Shown here: one piece after another, positions 1 to 5,876 of the stretch
Position numbering within the stretch: the first letter of the stretch is position 1
Layout: each line of letters begins with the position of its first letter
Program-made: the position numbers and the translations under genes
Assembly: GCA_002782345.1 (NCBI GenBank)
Contig: PFHO01000074.1
Location: 1 to 8,522 of the forward strand
Source of the DNA: Candidatus Moranbacteria bacterium CG_4_8_14_3_um_filter_34_16
GTDB lineage: Bacteria; Patescibacteriota; Minisyncoccia; Moranbacterales; UBA2206
Length of the DNA stretch: 8,522 nt
Reading direction: 5' to 3'
The notes under the pieces: generated by a model
Told to the model about the DNA's origin: nothing
The model's input: only the letters and a program-made list of their open reading frames with translations
The model's database searches: none

Positions 1-1899
1 TTTTATCAGTTTGCTTAGCGAAGTTGTCGCCACCCCCAAAATCTTATCCGCTCCACCATAATAAACAAATATGGTTTTTCCAATAAGTACGTTCCCGCAA
101 GAAAAAACCACATTGGAAACATTTCCTTCTTTTTCATAATCCATAATCGGTTCAAATATAGGATCTTCCGTTCTGGCAATAATGTTTTCCGGTTTCTTTA
201 ACTCTGTTAAAATAGCTCCAAAACGATATTTAGAATCAAATTCGGAAATTCCATGATACAAAATCAACCAGCCCCATTTGGTTTTAATTGGAGGACCATT
301 CAATCCCACCTTCCGACTGTCCCACTTGCCTTTGCGAGGACTTATCCAATTATTTTCCGAATTAAGTCTGGTTTTCGAAAAATCCAAACTATCAAAATAT
401 TGCAAACTCATTCCATAATCATCTACTCTGTGAATTGCCAAATATTTGCCTTTAAATTTTTCTGGGAAAATACAAGTATCTTTATTGGAATGAGGAGAAT
501 CGCTGATTAAATATGCTGGTGACCAATTCCATCTTCTTTTTAAAAAATCAGATTTTTTAATACTTGTCAACGCCACTCTAGGATTTTGAATTCCGTTAAA
601 AGCGGTATAAAACATATATATCATTGATCCTATTCTTACCAAACGAGGATCTTCACAACCATAAAACTGTCCTTTATCATTTTTTTCAAAATCATATCTA
701 GGAACATAGATCGGCTCTTCAAATCTCTCATCAATAGAATAACCGTTTTTTGAGCAAGCGTAGCCAATGACAGAAACAAAATTATTCGCCTCAGCGCGAT
801 AAAGCAAATGAGTTTTTCCGCCTTCATAAATCGCCCCAGCATTTATAGTTGATCTTGCTTCCCATCCATTTTCCGGTTTTGGTTTTAAAATTGGATTTTT
901 CTTATATCTTTTTAAGGAATAATTGTTAGAATTTTCGGCTATTAAATCATCTGTTAAATCTTTTAAATTGTATTTGACCGCGCAACAAACGCTATCCGCT
1001 CCTCCGTAAAAAAGATGTAATTCATTTTTTTTCAAAAAAGCCCCCGAAGGAAAAATAACTCCGGATATTTTTCCATAAAGTTCATACTCCTTTTCTGGAA
1101 CTAAAAGAGGAGTTTTACTTTGACCAATCATTTTGAAAGGATCTTTCGCACTCAAAATAACTGCTTGAATTTCAAACAAATTTTCCTTTTTTGAATCAAA
1201 ATAATTTCTAATATAAGAATAAATAAAAAGCCATCCCTCTTTTATTTTAATTGGCGGAGCACCCACTTCAAAATGATCCGCTTGATTTCTAGGAATAGGC
1301 AATAAATTTTTTTCTAAATTCTGATACCAATTATTCCAAAAATCATTTGACCATATATCCGTTTCTTTAGAAAAAAAAGCAACTCCTATTTTAGAAGAAT
1401 TGGCACGATCAGTGTCCACAGATAAAACTGCCACCCATTTTCCTTTTATTTTTTGAGGAAATAAGGTCATTGCTTTAGCATTAAAAGGAGTAACTAAATG
1501 CTTTTCAAAATTTTTAAAATCTTTTGTTTTTGCCAAAGCCACTTTTATTCCTTCCGGGACAAAAGGATATTGAGACAACGCCGTGTAAAAAATATAATAA
1601 TTTTTCCCAATTTTGACTACTCGAGGATCTTCACAACCATATTTTTCCCAATCATTCTCCGGCTGAATTAGCAATTTTCTATTTTTAAAAAAACCGCTAA
1701 AAGAACTTTCCGCGTAACCAATAGTAGAAAGATTAATTTTAACATTACCAATATCTTGAGAACTGGAAATCGCCCGATAAAAAAGTTTGATTTTATTATT
1801 CTCTTTTAACGGACATCCATTAAAAGTTCCTTCCTTCTCCCAACTATTATTTTCAGACGGAATCAAAACAGGATTTTTGCGATAATGTTTAGCAATCAT
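1..1899 (-). CDS. Tandem double-domain GH130 beta-mannoside phosphorylase/glycosidase (3' end beyond window)
   Basis: An open frame of 633 codons runs from ATG at 1899-1897 to the window edge without a stop. It holds two GH130 five-bladed-propeller domains. Domain 1 (about residues 5-315) shows NPVLIPS, FYRA, CEDPR (E90-R93), FPQKI-GKW (147-155), GAPPIK (213-218) and FYGGAD (297-302). Domain 2 (about 333-633) shows NPILKP, LYRA, GCEDPR (E416-R419), FPEKFKGKY, GPPIKT, ILYHG (546-550) and VYYGGAD (612-618). The Asp of EDPR belongs to the family's catalytic region. GH130 enzymes phosphorolyse or hydrolyse beta-mannosides, the former giving mannose 1-phosphate. Domain 2 looks canonical. Domain 1 has YSY where domain 2 has YHG, so its activity may differ. 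The end at SLSKLIK resembles the family C-terminus, so probably only a few codons are missing. No signal peptide is seen, so it is probably cytoplasmic. It starts 34 nt after the preceding GH130 gene stops, implying co-transcription. Substrate cannot be told from sequence. Confidence 0.88.
   Translation of the reverse strand, partial: MIAKHYRKNPVLIPSENNSWEKEGTFNGCPLKENNKIKLFYRAISSSQDIGNVKINLSTIGYAESSFSGFFKNRKLLIQPENDWEKYGCEDPRVVKIGKNYYIFYTALSQYPFVPEGIKVALAKTKDFKNFEKHLVTPFNAKAMTLFPQKIKGKWVAVLSVDTDRANSSKIGVAFFSKETDIWSNDFWNNWYQNLEKNLLPIPRNQADHFEVGAPPIKIKEGWLFIYSYIRNYFDSKKENLFEIQAVILSAKDPFKMIGQSKTPLLVPEKEYELYGKISGVIFPSGAFLKKNELHLFYGGADSVCCAVKYNLKDLTDDLIAENSNNYSLKRYKKNPILKPKPENGWEARSTINAGAIYEGGKTHLLYRAEANNFVSVIGYACSKNGYSIDERFEEPIYVPRYDFEKNDKGQFYGCEDPRLVRIGSMIYMFYTAFNGIQNPRVALTSIKKSDFLKRRWNWSPAYLISDSPHSNKDTCIFPEKFKGKYLAIHRVDDYGMSLQYFDSLDFSKTRLNSENNWISPRKGKWDSRKVGLNGPPIKTKWGWLILYHGISEFDSKYRFGAILTELKKPENIIARTEDPIFEPIMDYEKEGNVSNVVFSCGNVLIGKTIFVYYGGADKILGVATTSLSKLIK
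644..1641. repeat. 20-bp exact direct repeat marking the two EDPR motifs
   Basis: The 20 bases at 644-663 and at 1622-1641 are identical and encode YGCEDPR in the two GH130 domains of the gene at 1-1899. They are 978 bp (326 codons) apart in the same frame, consistent with internal duplication of one GH130 unit. Only the two copies repeat, not the sequence between them. Confidence 0.75.
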
Positions 1900-1933
1900 T
1901 TTTTTATTTTAATTATTTTTTTACTAAAAAATT

Positions 1934-3847
1934 TTAGATCATAATTACTTTTTTCAAAAAAACCAGCTCCGGACTTTTAACCAAAGATTGAAGAAAATCT
2001 TTCAAAGAAGCACACGCGACACAAACAACCTTATCCGCTCCGCCATAATAAACAAAAATCTTTTCCTCTTTGACTATGGCTCCGCAAACATACACCACCC
2101 CGGATTTAAAACCATTATTTTCATAATCAGCATCTGGTTCAAGCACTGGCTGAAGACTTCTATAAAGAATTTTTTTTGGATTTTTATAATCTAAAATCAT
2201 CGCTCCAACTTTATAACGATTGGGATCTCTTCTGTCCATCGCATGATAAAAAATTAACCAACCATATTCGGTTCTTATTGGCGGAGCACCCACTCCTCGC
2301 ATAATGTTATCCCAACGTCTATCGTCCGAATGACTATTGTGATAACTTTTTATTACTATTCCTTCTTCATCCAAAGAATCTAGATATTCAATCATTATAA
2401 AAGGCGAAATACTATGAAGAATAGCATATTTCCCATTAATTTTTTCCGGGAAAACCACCCAGTTTTTGTGTATTTCTCCATGAGGAGAAATAAGACGAGG
2501 AGTTTTCCAATCCCAATGTTTAGTAAGGAAATCTTTCACTTTAATTGAAGTAATTGCTACGCCGGGCGGACAAACGCCATTAAAAGCCACATAAGTCAAA
2601 TACGCTTTATCCTCAATAATTGAAATACGCGGATCTTCACAACCGCCCCAACCGCCTCCGGACATATAAGGGAAAGAAAAAGATTTATTTTTTTTATCAT
2701 CAATTCTAAATTCAAATTTTTCAGAAGGAATATAAACTGGATTTTTTGACTTTCTGAAAAAATTTATTCCATCATCACTGGAAGTGTAGCCCAAAACCGA
2801 TATTCCCGTTTCTCCAATCGCTCGATAAATTAAATGCACTCTTCCATCAATGTAAGCCGCCGCCGGATTAAAAACCGCCGAAGATTCCCATTTATTTTTT
2901 TTGTTGGGAAATAAAATCGGATTTGTGTTGATTCTTTCCAAAGATGGGTGCGTCTTGAAAATTTTCCTTGTCTCTTCTTTGGCAAAAAATATCGGTGGCA
3001 AAATAGTGGCAAAGAAAACATTCTCTTTATCTTTGCCATAAAAAGTATAAACTCCTTTTTGTTTTGTTATTCCCAACGGAAAAAATATTTTATCCTCCGG
3101 TTCTCTCCATAATGACAAATCTGTTCGCCATAAGATATTTTGAGGATTTTTTTTGTCCAGCAAAACCGCTCCTATTGACAGCTTATTTTTTTTGTCTTTC
3201 CCATAATAAAAAAGCAAAATTCCTTCATTATGTTTCATCGCTACAGCCGGAACAATTGATTTTTCATCAAAATGACCTTCCCGCGATTTCAAAATAACTG
3301 AAAAATTTTGCTTGATTTCTGTTAAGCTTTCAGAGATGATCGCTTTAATAAATTTTTCTCCTTTAAAAATAAGATACTTGCTTTTCTTTAACCCGCCATA
3401 CACGATAAAAACTTCCTTATTTTTTTGATCAACTTTGTTTTTTCGCCAAACTCTTAGGTCAGTTGAAAACAAAAGATTGAATGTTTTCTTTTTTTGAGAA
3501 ACAGTTTGATATGAAAGATAATATTCTTTGGAATTAATTTTGAAAAAACGAACATTCTTCCAATATTTCATTGAGGGAAATTCTTTTTTGCTTTTTCCCC
3601 AAAGTAATTTCTTGACGCTTCTTTTATTGTCAATATCAATTAGCTTGGCTTGCCGAAAAAAATTATTCGTTCTTAGTAAATATCTTTTCTTTCCATCGGA
3701 AAATACTGCTACCAATTTGAATTTTTCTTTCAATTTATTTTTTTTGTTTTTTGAAGTTGGTTCAACTAATTTCCCGCTACCGACAAAAAAATAATGTTGC
3801 GCTATATGTTGCTTTATTCTTTTGGCAAAATCGCTAAATTTTCCCAT
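1934..3847 (-). CDS. GH130-family protein with degenerate N-terminal GH130-like half (637 aa)
   Basis: The C-terminal half (about 305-637) is a clear GH130 domain: NPILFP (309-314), LIYRA (339-343), GGCEDPR (401-407), VVFPEKINGKYAILH (464-478), GAPPIRTEYGWLIFYHAMD (520-538) and VYYGGADK (599-606). EDPR, the FPEK segment, YH and GGAD are all present, so it is probably active as a beta-mannoside phosphorylase or hydrolase. Residues 1-300 are Lys-rich and lack EDPR. They still show propeller-like blades: LLFYYGKDKKNKLSIGAVLLDKKNP (211-235) and FPLGI..GVYTFYGKD (256-273) resemble the last blades of GH130. I read this half as a decayed second domain, possibly scaffold or substrate-binding. At about 637 residues it matches the downstream double-domain protein and is roughly twice a single GH130 enzyme. 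ATG at 3847-3845 begins the frame, with A-rich DNA and no Shine-Dalgarno upstream. It stops with TAA 34 nt before the next GH130 gene, so the two likely form one operon. Confidence 0.87.
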   Translation of the reverse strand: MGKFSDFAKRIKQHIAQHYFFVGSGKLVEPTSKNKKNKLKEKFKLVAVFSDGKKRYLLRTNNFFRQAKLIDIDNKRSVKKLLWGKSKKEFPSMKYWKNVRFFKINSKEYYLSYQTVSQKKKTFNLLFSTDLRVWRKNKVDQKNKEVFIVYGGLKKSKYLIFKGEKFIKAIISESLTEIKQNFSVILKSREGHFDEKSIVPAVAMKHNEGILLFYYGKDKKNKLSIGAVLLDKKNPQNILWRTDLSLWREPEDKIFFPLGITKQKGVYTFYGKDKENVFFATILPPIFFAKEETRKIFKTHPSLERINTNPILFPNKKNKWESSAVFNPAAAYIDGRVHLIYRAIGETGISVLGYTSSDDGINFFRKSKNPVYIPSEKFEFRIDDKKNKSFSFPYMSGGGWGGCEDPRISIIEDKAYLTYVAFNGVCPPGVAITSIKVKDFLTKHWDWKTPRLISPHGEIHKNWVVFPEKINGKYAILHSISPFIMIEYLDSLDEEGIVIKSYHNSHSDDRRWDNIMRGVGAPPIRTEYGWLIFYHAMDRRDPNRYKVGAMILDYKNPKKILYRSLQPVLEPDADYENNGFKSGVVYVCGAIVKEEKIFVYYGGADKVVCVACASLKDFLQSLVKSPELVFLKKVIMI

Positions 3848-3923
3848 TTTTTTATATTATTTTTTTTATCAAAAAATTCAAACAAATCAAAATAAATCAA
3901 TAGACATATCGCATAATAAATTT

Positions 3924-3958
3924 TGTTACTCAATTTATTGTGTAACAGATCTGTTACA
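3924..3958. promoter_or_regulatory. Two overlapping palindromes (operator or alternative-hairpin element) upstream of the GH130 operon
   Basis: TGTAACAGATCTGTTACA at 3941-3958 is a perfect 18-bp palindrome. A second inverted repeat at 3924-3947 is symmetric at 20 of 24 positions, with TGTTAC and GTAACA at its ends. The two share the half-site at 3942-3947, so three TGTTAC-type half-sites lie in 35 bp. This suits a dimeric repressor, or two mutually exclusive hairpins in the leader RNA. It lies 77-111 bp before the GH130 start at 3847. No regulator gene is in the window. Confidence 0.5.
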
Positions 3959-4071
3959 GTTTTTTTTCGTTATTAAAATTCAAAAAAATAAAAAAATGAA
4001 CAATAATCCTCTTATCGCCTTTTCCCCAAACTAAAACATCAATCGTCCAGAGGCTAAAATTATCTTTTTAT

Positions 4072-4100
4072 ATTATATCACCTTTTTCATTTTTAGCCAA
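4072..4100 (-). promoter_or_regulatory. Candidate promoter of the GH130 operon
   Basis: Minus-strand TTGGCT (4100-4095, 4/6 to the -35 consensus) is followed after 17 nt by a perfect TATAAT (4077-4072). Transcription would start near 4065, giving an untranslated leader of about 218 nt before the GH130 gene at 3847. An 8-bp inverted repeat GGCTAAAA/TTTTAGCC (4098-4091 and 4059-4052) brackets the -10 box. A weaker alternative, TTGAGT (3933-3928) with GATATG (3910-3905), lies over the palindromes. In DNA this AT-rich, TATAAT can occur by chance. Confidence 0.45.
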
Positions 4101-4120
4101 AAAAATGATACTGGAAAAAA

Positions 4121-5533
4121 TTATTTCAGTTTTTCTTCCAAATATTTTTTCAATTCTTGAATTTTTATTCGTTCTTGCTCCATTGTATCGCGATCGCGAA
4201 TCGTGACCGCTTCATCATTCAAGGTTTCAAAATCCACCGTTACGCAATAAGGAGTTCCGATTTCATCCTGACGACGGTATCTTTTTCCAATAGATTGAGT
4301 TTCGTCATATTCCGCCATAAAAAATTCTCTTAGATCTTGATAAATTTTTTTGGCTGGACGCGTCAACTCTTCTTTTTTTGAAAGAGGAAGAATTGCCACT
4401 TTAACAGGAGATAACCGTTTGTCCAATTTCAAAACTGTTCGGATCTCTTCTTTTCCATTCGCTGTTGGCGCTTTTTCTTCGGTATAAGCTTGATCTAAAA
4501 ACATCAAAACCAAACGATTCAAACCAACAGAAGTTTCCATAATATGAGGGATAAAACGTTCTCCTGATTTTTCGTCAAAATAAGAAAGATCCACTCCGGA
4601 AAATTTGGAATGTTGCGACAAATCCCAATTTCCTCTCGCGTGAATTCCCTCCACTTCTTTGAATCCTCCCAATGATTTGAAATTAAACTCAATATCATAA
4701 GCTTCACTGGCATAATGCGCCAATTTTTCGTGTTTATACCAACGAATTTCATTTTGTTTGATTCCATATTCCAAATACCATCTCCAACGAATATCTTTCC
4801 ACATTTCATATTTTTCTTTCATCATACTCGGATGCAAAAAATATTGCATTTCCATTTGTTCAAATTCTCGAGTGCGAAAAATAAATTGACGCGCCACAAT
4901 TTCGTTGCGAAAAGCTTTTCCTATCTGAGCGATTCCGAAAGGCAATTTTATTCGCAAAGAATCAACCGTATTTTTATATTCCAAATAAATTCCTCCACAA
5001 GTTTCCGGACGAAGATAAACCACATTTTCTTCTTTTAGCTCATCGGTGGGAGAACCTATATTTGATTTCACCATTAAGGAAAAAACCTTGGCCTTTGTAA
5101 GATCGTCTGAACCACAAACAGAACATTTCAACTTTCCTTCTTTTTTCAATTTTTCCAAATGATCGTTTATCTCTTCCAAAGGCGCTTTATCAGCGCTGAT
5201 GCCAAAATCTTCCAAAATATGATCGGCGCGAAAACGCGATTTGCATTTTTTGCAATCCACTTGCGGATCGTTAAAACCGCCCACATGACCCGACGCCACC
5301 CAAGTGGTAGGGTGCATAAAAATAGCGCTATCCAACCCCACTATATCCAAACGCTCTTGCACCATCGCTTTCCACCAAGCGTCGCGAATATTGTTTTTAA
5401 GCAATACTCCGTAATGTCCATAATCATAAATTGCTGACAATCCTCCATAGATCTCCGAACTGGGAAAAACAAATCCTCTTCTTTTTGCTAAAGAAATTAT
5501 TTTTTCTTGTTTATTTTCTTTTTTTTCACTCAT
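4121..5533 (-). CDS. glyS: Glycyl-tRNA synthetase, single-chain class II (alpha2 type)
   Basis: The enzyme charges tRNA-Gly with glycine using ATP, in the cytoplasm. The 470-residue chain has the class II order of the alpha2 GlyRS family. The N-terminus is RRGFVFPSSEIYGGLSAIYDYGHYG (18-42). Paired cysteines C94/C97 and C137/C140 probably form a zinc site in the insertion. LRPETCGGIYLEY (174-186) follows, then motif 2 in FRNEI...FRTREFEQMEMQYF (208-232) and motif 3 in ETSVGLNR (333-340). A C-terminal anticodon-binding domain spans about 375-470 (KVAILPLS..., GTPYCVTVDFETLNDEAVTIRDRDT). Length is normal for the compact bacterial form. This is the single-chain type, sometimes written glyQS, not the alpha2beta2 glyQ/glyS pair. 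PETCGG differs from the common PETAQG. ATG at 5533-5531 is preceded by a weak AAAGA. The gene stands alone behind a T-box leader (5619-5806), so its expression should rise when tRNA-Gly is uncharged. No clear terminator follows the TAA stop. Confidence 0.97.
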   Translation of the reverse strand: MSEKKENKQEKIISLAKRRGFVFPSSEIYGGLSAIYDYGHYGVLLKNNIRDAWWKAMVQERLDIVGLDSAIFMHPTTWVASGHVGGFNDPQVDCKKCKSRFRADHILEDFGISADKAPLEEINDHLEKLKKEGKLKCSVCGSDDLTKAKVFSLMVKSNIGSPTDELKEENVVYLRPETCGGIYLEYKNTVDSLRIKLPFGIAQIGKAFRNEIVARQFIFRTREFEQMEMQYFLHPSMMKEKYEMWKDIRWRWYLEYGIKQNEIRWYKHEKLAHYASEAYDIEFNFKSLGGFKEVEGIHARGNWDLSQHSKFSGVDLSYFDEKSGERFIPHIMETSVGLNRLVLMFLDQAYTEEKAPTANGKEEIRTVLKLDKRLSPVKVAILPLSKKEELTRPAKKIYQDLREFFMAEYDETQSIGKRYRRQDEIGTPYCVTVDFETLNDEAVTIRDRDTMEQERIKIQELKKYLEEKLK

Positions 5534-5545
5534 AATTTTTCTTTA

Positions 5546-5572
5546 TTAGAATAAGAAAAGATCAAATTCTAA
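5546..5572 (-). promoter_or_regulatory. Small inverted repeat just upstream of glyS start
   Basis: Minus-strand TTAGAAT (5572-5566) and ATTCTAA (5552-5546) form a 7-bp inverted repeat with a 13-nt loop. It lies between the T-box terminator and the ATG and ends 12 nt before the start codon. It could be an mRNA hairpin affecting translation. All pairs but one are A-T, so it is weak and may be chance. Confidence 0.25.
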
Positions 5573-5618
5573 CAATAATTTAATTAATTAAAAAATTCTA
5601 CTGTATTTATAAAAATAT

Positions 5619-5669
5619 AAAAAAACTCGTCCCAAGCACACTAAAAATAAATCGTATGTTCAGGACGAG
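5619..5669 (-). terminator. Intrinsic terminator of the glyS T-box leader
   Basis: On the minus strand CTCGTCC (5669-5663) pairs with GGACGAG (5632-5626). An inner helix CATAC (5658-5654)/GTGTG (5641-5637) extends the hairpin, and seven T residues (5625-5619) follow. Its 5' arm overlaps the 3' arm of the antiterminator (5660-5670), so the two structures exclude one another. It lies about 85 nt before the glyS start. Confidence 0.9.
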
Positions 5670-5677
5670 CTTATTTT

Positions 5678-5701
5678 GACAAATTGCATAAAGAATTTGC
5701 C
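5678..5701 (-). other. Accessory hairpin inside the antiterminator loop
   Basis: Minus-strand GGCAAAUU (5701-5694) pairs over 8 bp, with one G-U pair, to AAUUUGUC (5685-5678) around an 8-nt loop. It fills the stretch between the two arms of the T-box antiterminator and would bring them together. It can form whether or not tRNA is bound. Confidence 0.55.
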
Positions 5702-5812
5702 ATACCCGTGGTTCCACCTGACTTTTTTTCGCATAAAACGAAAAACTCTTTAAAATTTTCCCAATTTGGGAGCCAATCCCCAAAAAATTTCTTTTATATT
5801 TTCTCTATAATA

Positions 5813-5841
5813 AATCTACAAAAAAATTGTCTTTCTGTCAA
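5813..5841 (-). promoter_or_regulatory. Promoter of the glyS T-box leader
   Basis: Minus-strand TTGACA (5841-5836) is a perfect -35 consensus. A 17-nt spacer separates it from TAGATT (5818-5813), a 4/6 match to the -10 box. Transcription would begin near 5806, giving a leader of about 270 nt before glyS. This placement leaves only about 80 nt ahead of the T-box bulge, too little for a full-length Stem I. TATTAT at 5812-5807 is an alternative -10, but its spacing to TTGACA (23 nt) is poor. Confidence 0.6.
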
Positions 5842-5876
5842 ATAAGGAAAAATATCTTTTTCATCCAAAATTATGT

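Larger units (their letters stand above)
5619..5806 (-). promoter_or_regulatory. T-box riboswitch (tRNA-Gly sensing) controlling glyS, with very short Stem I
   Basis: Seen on the minus strand: the T-box core has helix A1 UCAGG (5721-5717), the seven-base bulge UGGAACC (5716-5710), and helix A2 ACGGGU (5709-5704). These pair with CGUCCUGA (5667-5660) and GCUCGU (5670-5665). This matches the conserved T-box antiterminator, which competes with the terminator at 5619-5669. A Stem III-like hairpin UUUUUCG/CGAAAAA lies at 5745-5725. Upstream, a hairpin UUUGGG/CCCAAA (5784-5765) shows GGC (5774-5772) in its loop, a plausible glycine specifier codon, and an outer AAAUUUU/AAAAUUU pairing (5790-5753) may surround it. 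UGGA in the bulge complements U73-CCA of bacterial tRNA-Gly. Uncharged tRNA should stabilise the antiterminator and allow glyS transcription. No Stem II is seen, as in known glycine T-boxes. Antiterminator and terminator are near certain; the specifier assignment is inference. Confidence 0.9.

Noticed and set aside
253..510. Open plus-strand frame of 85 codons
   Set aside because: It lies fully inside the GH130 frame on the minus strand, has low-complexity composition and no recognisable motif. The other plus-strand frames overlapping the minus genes (for example 7794-8243) are rejected for the same reason.
636..842. Minus-strand frame of 68 codons
   Set aside because: It is out of frame within the continuous GH130 frame at 1-1899, which carries clear family motifs over the same DNA.
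3941..3967. Plus-strand intrinsic terminator (7-bp hairpin followed by a run of T)
   Set aside because: No plus-strand gene lies upstream, and the perfect symmetry plus overlap with a second inverted repeat fits an operator or leader element better. It could still stop antisense transcription.
4008..4053. tRNA or known riboswitch in the GH130 leader
   Set aside because: The CCTCT/AGAGG pairing is only 5 bp, there is no cloverleaf or T-loop sequence, and I recognise no riboswitch core.
5579..5590. AATTAATTAATT palindrome before glyS
   Set aside because: Simple AT repeat expected in AT-rich DNA, with no further symmetry.
5840..5864. Terminator after GH1 (GAAAAA/TTTTTC hairpin)
   Set aside because: The stem is nearly all A-T, 6 bp, and lacks a proper T-run; it overlaps the -35 region of the glyS promoter.
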